Below are positions 33,880 to 46,742 of a stretch of DNA of 64,000 bases, one piece after another. This DNA is from Zhengitettix transpicula. Its lineage: Eukaryota > Arthropoda > Insecta > Orthoptera > Tetrigidae. The stretch is taken from contig CM073596.1 in the NCBI GenBank assembly GCA_037074705.1, positions 14,812,501-14,876,500 on the forward strand, given 5' to 3'. The notes beneath the pieces are model-generated. The model was given only the letters and a program-made list of their open reading frames with translations, was not told where the DNA came from and searched no databases. Within the stretch, counting starts at the first letter, position 1, and each line of letters opens with the position of its first letter. A program made the position numbers and the translations under genes.

Positions 33880-34832
33880 TGTAGTGATTAAAAATGTGTA
33901 AGGAAATATTTTATAATAAATTGTTTCTTTAATTATTAGCGGCGTAACTTTGAGGCCAGAGCATTGTAAAGAACAGCATTGTTTGGCGCGAGAATGCAGA
34001 GACTATAATGGTTGCTACGGTGTATTGTCGAAAAGGTATATAAGACGCTCAGAACACAAAGTAACCAGGGTAGCAAACAATCACTCTGATATTCAGAGAG
34101 CAGAGTGTGTTTTTAGGAGGCAGGGCAGTATGTTGTGAGAAATATTCAGTCATGTGTGTTCTGGGAGCATGGCGAGAGTCTGTGGTGGTCGAATTCAGCA
34201 AAGTATTGGCTGAATATCATCAATTATTCTATTAAATATTTTCTACAGCAAAGATAAATACGACAGCAAAGTGGAAAGGCGTCTAAACTGTAGAAAAGAG
34301 AGACGATAATAAAATCAGTGCTTTGGCCTGTCAATGAAATTAGTGTTCTATAAAAATTAAATAATCACGAGTGCACAAACCAGAGCAGCTCTAAATAAAT
34401 GGTATGTAAAAAAAACAAACTTTCTTCTGTGAACCTTTACGTAAATATCGTTTATCGCCAGATTTCTATAACAGCCAGATTTATACAACTTTTCAGATTT
34501 CTATATTTTTTGGTGGTATAAATTTTTGTTATTGTAAATTTAAATTCTTTTTTTGGTAACTTGGTGAAATTTTTCAAATCACTGTCATTATTAGAGGTTA
34601 TATAAGTAGCACTGAAATTTAGATTCTCATAAAAGCTGAGGCATTTATTTAAAAATAAAAATTGTAAATTCAACGAAAATCAAATTTGTCAAATTTTTAA
34701 TCTTTTTTATCTTTTTTAAAAAATAATTTGGATTAATTTCAACTTCTTCCTTGTTAGTTTAATTAAATTTGATTACCACATTAATTTGGCGCCACAACGT
34801 GAGAGCATATAATTACTTTAATTGCGAATATT

Positions 34833-34835
<3 letters not shown>
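33880..34835 (+). mobile_element. Solo LTR, group L5 (copy L5a)
   Basis: 956-bp solo LTR starting TGTAGTGATTAAAAATGTG and ending GCGAATATTACA, next to an (AT)n run. Landmarks shared with L5b-d: ATTGTTTGGCGCGAGAATGC, a TATA box with GACGCTCAGAAC after it, GTAAAGAACAGC, a donor-like GTATGT at 34402-34407, CGTTTATCGCCAGATTTC and a GAGGCATTTATT block. The 3' part is very AT-rich. A clear target duplication is not visible: ACAT precedes it and ATAT follows. Confidence 0.8.
34037..34043 (+). promoter_or_regulatory. Likely TATA box of LTR L5a
   Basis: TATATAA followed about 3 bases on by GACGCTCAGAAC. The same arrangement occurs in L5c (53332-53340) and L5d (reverse, about 61086-61093); in L5b it has decayed. 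This fits the U3 promoter of an LTR, with a start near the CTCAGAAC. Confidence 0.6.

Positions 34836-34872
<37 letters not shown>
34836..34872. repeat. (AT)n microsatellite between inverted L5 LTRs
   Basis: About 18 AT units lying exactly between the 3' end of L5a and the 3' end of L5b, which point towards each other. Confidence 0.9.
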
Positions 34873-34875
<3 letters not shown>

Positions 34876-35770
34876 CAATCGTGCTTCTTCATGGGCCAAT
34901 GTTAGAATCCGTACACCAAAGTCCGGAATCTAATTAGAAAGACTTTTATATGGACAAAGCGGTCTCAGAATCACGAGAGCAGCGTCGATCAACCCTTGAA
35001 CATTTGAAATTAAACCAATTCTTTTAAGAGTTAACAAAGATTATTTGACAATTTTGATTTACGTTGACTTCACATTTTATGTTTTTAAGTGAATGCCTCA
35101 GCTTTCATGAGAATCTAAATTTCAGGGCCTTTCATAAAGATAGTGATTTTCAAATTTCACCAAAGTTACAAAAGCAAAAATCGAATTTAATTTAAAAAAA
35201 AAAAACTATAGAAATCTGAGGGTAAATTTATATTTGTATAACGGTTTACAAAAGAAAGTTTTTTTACTTACCCATTTATTTTGAGATGTCTGCTACCTGT
35301 TTGTGCACCCATGATTAATTTGAATATTTTTAGAACAATAATTTTATTGACAGGCCATAGTTCTTATTTTACACTTTTCATACTTTTTCGTAACACTTTA
35401 CAACACTTTCGGCGCCTTTCTACTTTACTGTCCTGCGTATCATCACACTCGTTGTTTGTAGTGGAAAATCCCTTTAATACATAAGCTGATATATTCAGGT
35501 TATACTTTTCTGAATTCGGCTTCTGTTGACCGATTCGCCGCAACACACTGCTCCAGCTCCCAGAACGCACGTGACTGTTTCTCACAAAACACACTGCCCT
35601 CTGACTGTCTTTGCTAAAAGTTCCGAGCGTCTTATTCGACAACAATTTGTAGCAACAATTATAGTCTCTGAATTCTCGCGCCAAACAATGCCGTTCTTTA
35701 CAATGTTCATCCTTAAATTTACGACGTCAATAATTAAAGAAACCATTTAAATAAAGAATTTCATTACACA
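34873..35770 (-). mobile_element. Solo LTR, group L5 (copy L5b)
   Basis: About 898-bp reverse-strand LTR. On the plus strand it starts TGACAATCGTGC beside the (AT)n run and ends TTTCATTACACA. Shared blocks: TTGATTTACGTTGACTTCAC, AATGCCTCAGCTTTCATGAG, the donor-like ACTTAC at 35266-35271, CACTACAAACAAC-side GTATCATCACACTCGTTG and CTCGCGCCAAACAATGCCG. The first roughly 150 bases differ from L5a and L5d. The TATA box is degraded (TATTCGAC on the plus strand). Confidence 0.78.
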
Positions 35771-35971
35771 TTGGTAATATACACCTTTATAGGGTTAATT
35801 ACATGAATTAATTAACACAAAAAATTAATTAAAATTGGAATGATATTTAGTTACATGTTGAAGACGTCAAATATATAATGATTAAAAAGGTGGTCTTAAA
35901 TCATTAAAATAATTAACAAAATTAATTTAAGATTTAAATAATTTTTTTTATTATTGTTGATAAATTAACAT

Positions 35972-36831
35972 TGTATAAGATTTATTTTGCACGCCGAATT
36001 TCATCCAGTTAACAACAAATACTTTAATTTTTCATTTATTTATTCGTGGCATTTTATGAAAATACAGTTTTTATCTCATTACAATCAAATACGTCGATTC
36101 TCTATATCTCAAGATCATAACTGGGTTTGATAAAAAGAACACTCCAATTAAAACATTAACAATTCAATTCATTGAAGTTAAAGGAATACAAAATTAAAGT
36201 ACTAGAAAGAAAAGAAAACGAATGAAAAGAAAACGCGAACGAAATCTGACTATACCCTTTAATTATCGTTTACAATCATTAATAATTGTCTTGTACTCAC
36301 GACAGTGCTTCTGGTACCACTTAGGATTCTTCTTTCTTGAATTTAACACTCACTAAATCAGGCCATTCATTACTCACTGATTTGAATACACGTGGTCGTT
36401 GCCCTCTCGTGTCTCTGCTATCCGGGAATCTGGATTAGCCCCCCTTAGCCGGTTGCTGGATGTAGATTTTCTCAAAATTTCTCTATGCGACAGTTAGTTC
36501 AATTTGGGCAGCAAAATCTTCTGCTTCTAAATTGCGATTTTATGTGTCTCTCCGCCAAACTGTTTACTCGCGTTTTATATAAACTATCATATTTCGCCGT
36601 TGGACCTCCTGGATAACCCTATTCATGCTTTTATGTTAGCAAATTTTACTGTGTTATTACTTTATGTGGACCGTTCTGTCCCGTATCTCCGCGCAGACTG
36701 ACTGTTCTCCAAGCTCGCGGTTTTTCAGTTTCCATTGTTAAACATAGGGAAAACCCGCCTTGATTGTCGCCTTTACGCATTCGTACCGCTAACAATTTCA
36801 ATTATTAACAAAATTAATAGCCTGTTTAATT

Positions 36832-36833
<2 letters not shown>
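35972..36833 (-). mobile_element. LTR-like repeat, group L3
   Basis: About 860-bp element starting TGTATAAGATTTATTTTGC on the plus strand. It shares with L1/L2 the block CATAACTGGGTTTGATAA, the GAAATCTGACTATACCCTTT block and a donor-like ACTCAC at 36295-36300 in the same order and spacing. Its expected CATTACA end is missing: similarity stops at TTTAATTGG against a TA microsatellite at 36834. It is the only L3 copy here, so the ends are inferred from L1/L2. Confidence 0.6.

Positions 36834-36892
<59 letters not shown>
36834..36892. repeat. Compound microsatellite (TA)n(GT)n
   Basis: About 18 TA/AT units followed by 11 GT units, adjoining the L3 LTR-like repeat. Confidence 0.95.
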
Positions 36893-39800
36893 AATGTTCT
36901 CATAACGATCATTAGTTTCAAGTTTATGTAGAATCCGAACACTGATTCGTAAATTACCCGTACCTGTAGAATTATTTCAGGAATGTTTTTTAGCGACGGA
37001 AATAAAACTTGTATCTGTCTGTGCTGTTTTAGACTTATTATTTTCTACTTTTCCACTTAAATTTCTCGGGTCTACATTATATTACGGTAAAATTAATTTA
37101 TTCTTTTGAAGTACGGTTAGGTAACTGAAGCTCAGCTTTACATTAAAAAGATAGCTTCTGTCACCGTTGGCCATCCCAGAATCATTTACACTCATTCACG
37201 GTATTACCATAACTGGAGCAAGGTCTCGGCGTGCTAATAAAGTGTAGTTAGCACGTGACGTCATCATGGGGTCGATAGAAACGTCGTTAATTCGTCCGTG
37301 TGCGGGGGAGGCAAAGGCAAAGAGATCACTGCAAATTGTTCCTTCCCCGGCGAGGCAAACCCTCCACCCCAGACCGCTGTGAATCGCTAAAAGATTACCT
37401 CTGGCTACTTGCCACATTGTGCGGGGATTTATTTCCCCGTTGTTCAATAATTTTCTCTTATAATACATTATTCATACAGAAAACTAAGGGGTGGGTTTTC
37501 GGTGGGAAAGGAGGGCGAAATTTAATTTTAAGAGTAAGAAGCTCTGGGGTGGTTCTCGGTCCGCTACAAATTTCAGTCACTGCCACACTCTTTGGTTTTT
37601 GGCGAGGTTGTTTTGCGTTAAACCTTGGAACGGGAGCAGCCGTAAAGTAAAGCCACTCCTCCAAGTATTTAGCTCCTTTTAGTGAAGTACAGTAGGATGA
37701 GAGGAAAGGAAAGAGTCGTGAAATCTAGATAGCATTAACAAAATTTTCCGTCAGAACTCTCTCCTCTCAACGTTTTCCTTCTTTTTTTCCCCTTCGGAAC
37801 TCACTAATTATATCCATGAAGAAAATTAGTCGCAGATGGAGGAACATGATGGTATATATTTAAAAAAAAAAATTCATTAGGACGCAAAGACAATGTTGTG
37901 TCGGACATCAGGAATATGAAAGTTAATATATAAAAAATACGTTTCCTAGAGAACTCTGAAAATATCAGAATACCACTGAAATAGTGACAAGAAGTGTAAT
38001 TTATTCCAAATAATTGTTACTTGTTTCAATACTCTTGCTTAAATTTTCTATGAATCGAGAACTAATCATTTATCAGTTTCACTGTATCCATTTCTTAATT
38101 TAGTCAATAGAATATAACTCTACTCACGCTAAAATCATGTATAAAATTTATTAATTGTTGTAATTTGCAAATTAGCAGCCAAAAAAACAGGAATTTTCGG
38201 AATGGATAATTTATGGTAGACAAACTTAAAATAATGAATTTCTGTGCCTGTGTTTTGCAGTATCATTGCCACTTCTGTTATTATTTGCTCTTTAGCAAAT
38301 TTGTGTCGGTTCGTTTGATACTATAAAAATATAAAATTACTCAACTCTCATCTTGATTTACTTCATTTTCCCCAAAAATCTCGATCACTTTATTTTATTT
38401 ATCCTTTTGTGTTGAGATAAAATGATTATTTAAGTTTCATAACCTCAGTTAATATAAAAATTTGGCACTATAAATGAGTAGAAGTTTTTATTACAGAACT
38501 TGAAATGATACTAATTTCGAATTTCTTTCCCATACGGATGTAAATCTTATTGTTAATTATTTTAATTTGTAGCAAATGAAGCTTTTAAAAAAGTCTTTAA
38601 ACAGAATATGAATATGTTTTCTGAAAATTAATATATTATTATATTTGAAAATTCAGAGTAGTAACCTTAAGAGATATTCAACTGGGGAAAAAACGAAAAT
38701 GTTTTCTTCGATAGGTATTGCATTATTTCTGCCTATAAATTCAATAAAGTGTAATTTTGTTTGAATATTACGGATGTGTTGATGTTTAATTCTTCTATAA
38801 AATGTAAAACTCTGAAATTTGAAACATTAATTTAAAAAAAAAATACCAATAATTTTCCAAGTATTGAAATAAAAATTTGTTTCTCTTATGATTATAAATA
38901 ATTACATGCTAAAATGAGTCTCTAATTGTTTTTTTAAAAAAAATGCTTGTCAACATTGAAACATTGAAACTGAACTGGCTATATAAAGGCTAATAGCGAA
39001 AAATGTTTACTACCCATATGGAATCCAATTAACTACGTAATGCCTCTTATCTATATCATACATTTGTTCACTGTGATTAGTGTGATAATTTTTAGTGTGC
39101 AGTAGTGATCTAAGTTTTTCCGTACATTTTGAATAACGATCTCGAGAATAGCTTTGCTTAAGAAATAACACTCAATTTTTTAAGCGTTAGAATGATATTC
39201 AATAAATACGAGTGAATTACATTCTCAAAGTTTAATTAATTTATGTAAATGAAAATAGTTCGCTTCTCAGTGAAATATATTACGATTGTTTAATACTTCA
39301 TAATGCAGTAAATAATCATTTGTGTATTAACTAATTAAATCATTATAATTGGTGAATTATTTTGATCATAAGTCTAGAGTGCTGATGTCCCTTGGACGAC
39401 CTGAGGCAGACCTCTCGGCAGATATGCAAAGTAATTAACTAATTAATCAACTCCCGTAGATAAATACAAGCATTGCCAGGTCGCTTCTAAGATCCTCTAG
39501 ATTAGTGAGAGATGCTAATTTAGTTATGGTTCCATACTTTAGATGTGCGTTAACATGATTCATTTAATAGTTAATGTATTGAATTTATTTTAGTTATTCT
39601 CAAGTCAATGGCATATATTAGCAGGGAGGGAAACCTTACGAGTAGATAAAACAAGATCAGAGGTCGCCTCGTTTAATTTATGAATACTACAAATCTTCGC
39701 CTCATTAAGAAGAAATCTTATATTTGAAAGATACAATGAACTTACGTTCAAATAATAATAAAAAATGGTAATATTCTTATAACCTACAAATTTTGTTTGG

Positions 39801-40639
39801 TTAATAGGAAACTAGATCCACTAGGAGATAAAATATAAAAATAATTGCATTACTCACCAAAATAATGTACTACATGAAACATGATATATTCCATTACTGT
39901 TATGTAATGTAGAATTGTTTAATAATATCACGTAGAATGTTGATGTAGTCAATTAACTTACATCCTAGTTCAATAGACATTTCCCATGCGTTGTAAAATA
40001 AAAAATAATTTGGAATTTGACGCATAATTGCACTCGGAAAAGATGTCATTTTGAGAACTAAAATTCTTTAATTAATTAAGGTTAGCAGTGGATAAAATGA
40101 TTTGATTAATTAATATTTAAGTTTATACTTATTTTTTAAATTATTTATAGTAGTGCTTACTTAGTAAGGAAAAATTCCTAAAGTAAAAATGAAAAGATTG
40201 ACAGCTCAGTTGATTTGTAATTTTTATTTAAGGTTCTTCATGATGTTCCACATAGCAATGTAATTCCTTTAAATGTGGATAATCATAAAGTATTCGAGAA
40301 AAATTCAGCTTTTAAATGTGGTTTCAAGTTTTTTGGAAAACAATTTATCAGATGTGATCTCAAATAGAAACGTCGCAGTAAGCTGGAGATATGTTCATCA
40401 CATATGTATTTTCTTTAATTAAAGGTTTATGATGGTCGCGTTAACAACTTGGTCATTGGAGACCCATAAATAAATTACAATTAGTGCTTATTTACATAAG
40501 TATGCAGCGATTCACATTGATTCCAATAATATACATACAAGTTTGAAGAATAATTATACATTTCAATAGTGGGTTTCTTACATATACACTTTACAATTCG
40601 CATTTGTTAATCACTTATAATAATTTGATAATTCATTAT
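36893..40639. other. Long stretch without recognised genes
   Basis: A GC-richer patch at about 37240-37680 carries overlapping ORFs of 63-116 codons on both strands, none with a recognisable domain. The rest is very AT-rich and shares no repeat with the window as far as I can see. Confidence 0.5.
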
Positions 40640-41838
40640 ATTAACTTTTTTGAACCTGCGACTGTTGTAGACTCCACTGTACTGTGGTCATAGTCTGTTA
40701 TTATTAGGAGGAGGCGTCTGCTTCTGAATATAAATCACTCTCTTGTTTCTTGACTATATTTATGAGCCTTTTTATTCTACTTTTTGCCGTTTTATCATTT
40801 AAGTGTGGGTAAAAAGATTCCAATATATTTATGAATGATGTAGAGGATATTTTGTAATCTCTAATAATTGTCCTTGGGTTCTTTGAGTCCATAGCATTTA
40901 ATATGAGTCTTTAACTGTTCCAAAGGGATAGTTGGAGCACTGTTTTCTTCTTCATATAATATTTTTAGCGGACATTAGGATTGACTTAGCGCCTTATATT
41001 TATGATCCTGTATGTTTTGTTTTGTTTTCTTGGGTGGATTAGTGCTCATCCTCTGTTCAGGATTACTGACGTCTTTCTTATCAGCTTGGCTTGTCGAGCT
41101 CGTAGATGCGATTATTTTTCTGTTTGTTTGTTGTGAATTATCCACGTCCGTTTTTTGAGGGTTAATTATTTGAATTCCGGGTGCCGGGTTCTGACACTGA
41201 ATATGGTCATAATTTCCATTTGCAGGCAGATTACTCTTCAGTATTGCATCTCTATTAGGACAGTTTATAGCGATATGGTCAGGACTTTTACTATTATCGT
41301 TCTCCGCTGCTAGATACACCCTACAGCTAGTGTCTTCATATTGCATCATTATCGAATCCGGAAGGGAATTTAGCTTATCCGGGTTAATGAAGAATTTTCT
41401 TCTGAAACTTTTAATGTGAGAAAATCTTCGGTCACCAGTACTTATTCAAATATCCGATATTTTAGAGTCTGGAATTATATTTAGCTTTTCTAGTTCTAGC
41501 ACAATAATCTCGTTTGGGATAACTGGGCATATATTTGAGAAGATTACACGGAAGTATTTTTGCATTGAAGGTCTTATATTGACCATCTCACCCTTTATTG
41601 TTATTGGTTTATGAACTTTTATTAGGTTTTCGACATCCTCCTTAGGTGTTAGAAATGCGCATCTTCTCGCATTGGCTATTTTAGAGATGTACTTAATTCT
41701 GATGGGGTCAATAATATTAGATAAACCTATCAGGTACTCATCTGTATTTAAACTTGCAACAGCGTCCAGAATTATGGCATCCATTTGATCCTGTTTTTGC
41801 TCCGTGGCCATCACATTCGAATACAATCTAGTCTCCAT
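40640..41838 (-). pseudogene. Jockey-type LINE ORF1 (Gag-like) pseudogene
   Basis: Minus-strand pieces 41838-41446, about 41440-40975 and 40892-40704 form one Gag-like ORF1 of the kind found in Jockey-clade LINEs. Recognisable are ETRLYSNVMATEQKQDQM at the start, then KYFRVIFSNICPVIPNEII, a frame-shifted RFSHIKSFRRKFFINPDKLN, then YEDTSCRVYLAAENDN and DHIAINCPNRD. The last is a zinc knuckle whose first two cysteines are missing. A Ser/Gln/Lys-rich linker and a basic C-terminal helix (RIKRLINIVKK) follow. ORF1 proteins bind the element RNA. An ORF2-like start (MTTVQWSLQQSQVQKS) follows at about 40690 but stops after 16 codons; no RT follows. Confidence 0.75.
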
Positions 41839-44800
41839 ATTCTGTGTGGACGTATATATATATGTATTAAAACATAAAAATAATCAACTTATTATATAAC
41901 GAAATATAGAGGATAAAACAAAGTAGACGTATATATGAAGACATGAGAGTGCAAAATGCAATCGTTCAAATAAGTAAAAATTATCCTTGCTGTGATCCTA
42001 ACAAATTATATCTGATATAGAATTACTCCTATTTCACATATTTTCAGATATATACTTTTGTAATTCTTCATATTACTAATTATTTATAGTCCTATGCATC
42101 TATTGCATTTATGTATATCTTATTCTACTCGTATTTGCAAGCAATATAATTTTGACTTGTCCTATTTCCTCTAAATGATTCTAATCAAAACTGATCTTTG
42201 AATTTAAGATAATAATTTTAATGGAAGAGTGTTCTGTCAACAAATTTCTGTGAACCCCCTGGTTTTTGGTTTCCATGCGTTATCTTATATTGATTCCGGA
42301 ACTAATGGATATTAAAAGTAAAAGTGGAGATGTTACAGATTCCTCAGACGTAAACAAGGCAACTAATATAACAAAAACGTATTTTATTGGAAATGCCACT
42401 GAACAATTTGCTTTAATTACATATTAGGATTTTTCGTATTATTACTTAAAACTAATGCATTAATATTTTGACGTACTTCAATATCAAATAAATTTAGCGA
42501 AATTTAAATATTTGTGAGGACAATATGGCATCATACATAATAGCTGGAATTCAGTGTGCGACTGTAATTTTAATATTTTTCCGTTTCTCTTCTGTGTTGT
42601 TATTAATTTAATATCAATTTCAACCACCTAATTATAATTAGTATCAGACAAACATATAGCCACCTGCGGATCGTTCAATTACCAATATAAGCCACAACAC
42701 GTGTCATTCCCACACGAATGGTTCAAACAAAACAATCACACCCAGTGTCAGCTTACCGCATCTCATCTCTTCAAATGTACGTCAAGTGGCAATAACAATG
42801 TTTATAATTAAATTACAATACATTTCAATTGAATTAGAGTATTCCAATAGTTTGTTTTCATACTCTTTCTGCTGGAAATACTAGAACTTCCTAAAAAAAT
42901 AATTTGTATATATATAATATTTGTTCTCAGTCAATTGTATGCTATTTTATTATTTATAATTAATAAAATGTGTTTAAAATTTTGAGATTGTTACATTTGA
43001 AACAATAAAAAGTAAGAAAATAATTTTAAGGATATAAATAAATTATTTTACTATTCAGGGATAAAATGAAGGGTTCTTCTCTTTGTCAATTGACTGTGAG
43101 AAGAATTCCTTGCTCCATAACCAACATCTAACCTCTCCCTTTCGAGGAAATGTGTTTTACAACGTGGATACCTTCCGTATATTATAAAAATATTATGGTA
43201 AATGAATACATTTTCGGTTACGTAGTTAATCGCTTTATTAAGAAAAAAATTGAATTATCGAAACATAATCGGGTACCACAGTTTCCATTAATATCATTCA
43301 TTTTTCTAAAATGACCTAAACACAAACTGCGAAATAATTACATCTTTTAACCCCAAAACTTTTATCCTTTTAAATTCTAATTACTTTAATTTTCATGAAT
43401 TTATTAAATTGCATATTATTTGAAGGAAATGACAGCTAAGCTATCTCATAATATTAATTTTTATATTCATTATCCTTTCTAATTTTACTTGTGGCACTCA
43501 TACCGTACAATTACAATGTATATCATTATTAACCTAACTGATGTAATATTATAAAAATAACTTGTATACTGCTTTTTTATTTTAGTATTGGTTTTCAATT
43601 TTTTTCTGGGGCTAGTTTGTAACAAATCACAAATTTTATTTTAATTTTACGTCGATATTTGACAATAATTATCTGGCAAATATAATTTTGTAAATATTTT
43701 ATATTGTAAATCAATACAAAAACGCCGAATTATAAATTATATGAGGTTATCAATTCAGCTCTTTTACCTTGCACTACGACGTTCACGTAGTATATTTTTC
43801 AATTTACTCATGGATATCAGAGACTAAATAATAAACTACGAATATCATAGCTGTAAATATAAATCTAGGCCTCGGTAAAATTATTTTATGAAAGAAAGAA
43901 AATATTATTTTCCTTTTCTATTGTATGTGTAGCCGAATTTTTAACCTACTGCGACATTATGATGGAATATGGAGAAAATTTTAAGTAATTTTAGTAAGAA
44001 TTTACCTTTTATTTGATTAATATTAGATGCCAAATAGAATGTTTAGTATTTTGTTTGGTTAAATAATTATTCTGACGTTTTCTGTGAGCAAATTTTCCTA
44101 CACTATTACACATTTTCTGGACCATTTCCATGCACATCATTACTTTTCCTCCACGATTCACTAAATTGTGCCTGGTAAATTGAAAAATGATCCAGACACT
44201 CGAATAGTGTAATCGTTAAATAACTAATCGCCCAGATGTATTGTATTGTAAGTCATATCCCAAGTTTATAATTATTAATCTGTGTAAAAACTACTTAAAG
44301 AAATTTTAGTCCCGCATTGTCCGTTGAACATGCAACATAAAAGTAATTAACTTTCCTTGGTCAGTAAATATTACATTTATCCGCATCACACACAACTGAT
44401 TGCTTAAATTAATATTTTAATTTATTTCAACGGTATTGTTTCACCTCTAATGTGTTATTCATAGCGAAAGAGTGAAAAATGAATTTAGATCTAATTTAAT
44501 AAAATTCAAAGACACTTATTAGTTTTCAACTGCACATCAACACTGTTTGGAGTCTCAAATGTTTTAGTTTTTAAATAATTTTATTTTTTAATTGCGACTT
44601 CCTCAGTTGCATTTACAGATACCTCATTTTAGTATTTACCACGATTCGTGGAAAACGTTGGACAATTATACCGAATTGATGAGTAGAGACATGGCTGCTT
44701 TTTGTGCTCCAGGATTAAAATTGCTCTTGTGTAACTGTCGTAACTATTAACACGCTACCAAGTAGTCAGTGGACCAAAAGTTCGTATTACACCAAGCAGA

Positions 44801-46006
44801 CAGACAGAATAAATGGGGTATAAGTGTAGATTTAGTTTTCATTTCAAAAGAAACGGGTTTCTTAACAAAATTGACAAACTAAACGATTGCCAAAGTTGAT
44901 ACTATTAAAATAATAATTTACTCGAACCACAGCGCGAGTGAAACAATTGTATAAGAAAGTCGTGAACTACTTGTGCTATAATTATAAACAGGATATCATC
45001 ATGTCTTATAGTTGGGCAGCGAACATGAAATGGGAAAGAAAATGAAGTCTGTAGCATTTAAAAACTCCAGGCGAGCAAATGAATTAATAATGTCAGGCTT
45101 ACTCTGAATTAATACATGAATACTTTCCAAACATATTAATTTAGCTATTTCTCAACATGTAATGGAAGCATTCGATCATAAGCATTCTATCATAAGCGAT
45201 TAGTATTCTAAAAATATATTTATTTAATTCCACTTCATATTTAGAATTCTATTGCCATGACACTCCAGAGGATAATTGAGACAATAATAATTTTTTTCGT
45301 GTATCAATTATCTCATTATGTCAACAGTGTAAGTGAAATAAACTAGTTCTTAAAAATCATTAGTAAGTTTGGAAAATTGCTTAGGAATTATCTCTGCGTA
45401 GTTAAACATCTGATACGAATACGCTAAATAAATATATCTAATTGTTAGGAAGAACTTTGATTCTGATTAAAGTAACTGTTTAAATTTACAATCGTATTTC
45501 TCCAAGATTAAGTAGAGACATAAAAGTAAAATAAGTAACATTTCATTAAGGCGCGTTTCAGCATATATTCTCAGGAATTTTGCCATGTATATTTGTGGAG
45601 GGAATGTTCCTTATCGCGGCGCACATTCTCACAACGGAACAATCTCTCAGGGCGGAATCACGCGCCTCCAGTAATGAGTTTTTAGCGTGAGCTTCCCGTC
45701 TAACTTCTTCGAACATTGCGCATTCATATGCACTCCGTATTCCCCTATTCCCCTACTGGCTGTTGTATAGTGTTCAATTTTAATATCTGCGACTTTCCTA
45801 CTTTACGTTGACTGGGCTAATAGCGTATTTTAAAGGCGGTGGCTAGTTTTACGATATGAATAAACAGAAAATTACAGTCACACCTTCCCTTTATTTTTTA
45901 AATAGTAAAGAAATGGTTTTGTAATATGTTATTTCAATTTTCGAGTAAGAATGTACAATGTAATCTAATAGAATCTATAAGATACAAAAGTCAAACTTTA
46001 TTACTA
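41839..46006. other. Long AT-rich stretch without recognised genes
   Basis: About 4.2 kb with no ORF of 60 codons or more and no repeat shared with the window. A GC-richer patch at about 45590-45740 has no coding signal. This is the emptiest stretch here. Confidence 0.55.
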
Positions 46007-46742
46007 ACTAGCTGGGTGTCCGGCATTGCCAGTGTACTTATTTAAATAAACCCGAGAAAGTATTTACGTCTATATCAATCTTTAGTCAAGAAGTGATTTA
46101 ACCTAAATCTAACTGTTCCTAGTTCCGTCCATACTTTCAACCGATAGTGCATTAAATTAAACGGCTATAAAACACATTGCATTTTATTGCATCAATCCCA
46201 AGAAACGTACGAATTTTTTTACGAATATTTCTGAGTATTGCAGGATATAATTGCCCTTCAGTATTCAGACGTTACGAAAATTGAAATTGAAGAAATATTA
46301 GCTAGATTTATAGTGCAAACAAATGGTCGCCATATTGGGATCACTTATATGACACGAAAATTAACTTATTTTTTCTGCAAGAATCGTATTGTTTTTTATT
46401 ATCATTCGATGGAGTATTAATGGATAAAATTATACTTTTTATTCAATGAAAATATTTCTGCTTCATTTCATTACGGAAAAAAGAGCTCTTTCGTAGAGTA
46501 TTAACGTCTCGCTCTCACGTGACGTCATGGTCTCTTGACGTGCAGTAATTTAACACAAAAATTATCTCGTTTTTCAGTTATAATTCTTTCCACAGTTAAT
46601 TTGGGGTTTCTCGCCCCCCACAGTACCGTTTTTCGTGTTTTGAAGTATATGTGTACCAATTTTTGTTGCAATCTGTCCACGCGTTTAAATCTGTATAGAA
46701 ATTAACGTAAATACATACATACATAATTTTTTATGATATAGA
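46007..46742 (-). mobile_element. Non-autonomous Helitron H-E
   Basis: 736-bp minus-strand copy. The plus strand begins ACTAGCTGGGTGTCCGGCATTGC and ends AATTTTTTATGATATAGA, so TC and CTAGT ends are kept on the minus strand, with T following. It is longer than H-C because of an extra segment (about 46060-46220) partly shared with H-F (TTAACCTAAATCTAACTGTT, CTTTCAACCGATAGTGCATT). TGACGTCA lies at 46520-46527. The 60-codon plus-strand ORF at 46238 is chance. Confidence 0.85.

Noticed and set aside
37196..37682. Overlapping ORFs of 63-116 codons as a possible host gene
   Set aside because: They occur on both strands in a GC-richer patch, with no recognisable domain, no splice-site logic and no repeat or family resemblance.
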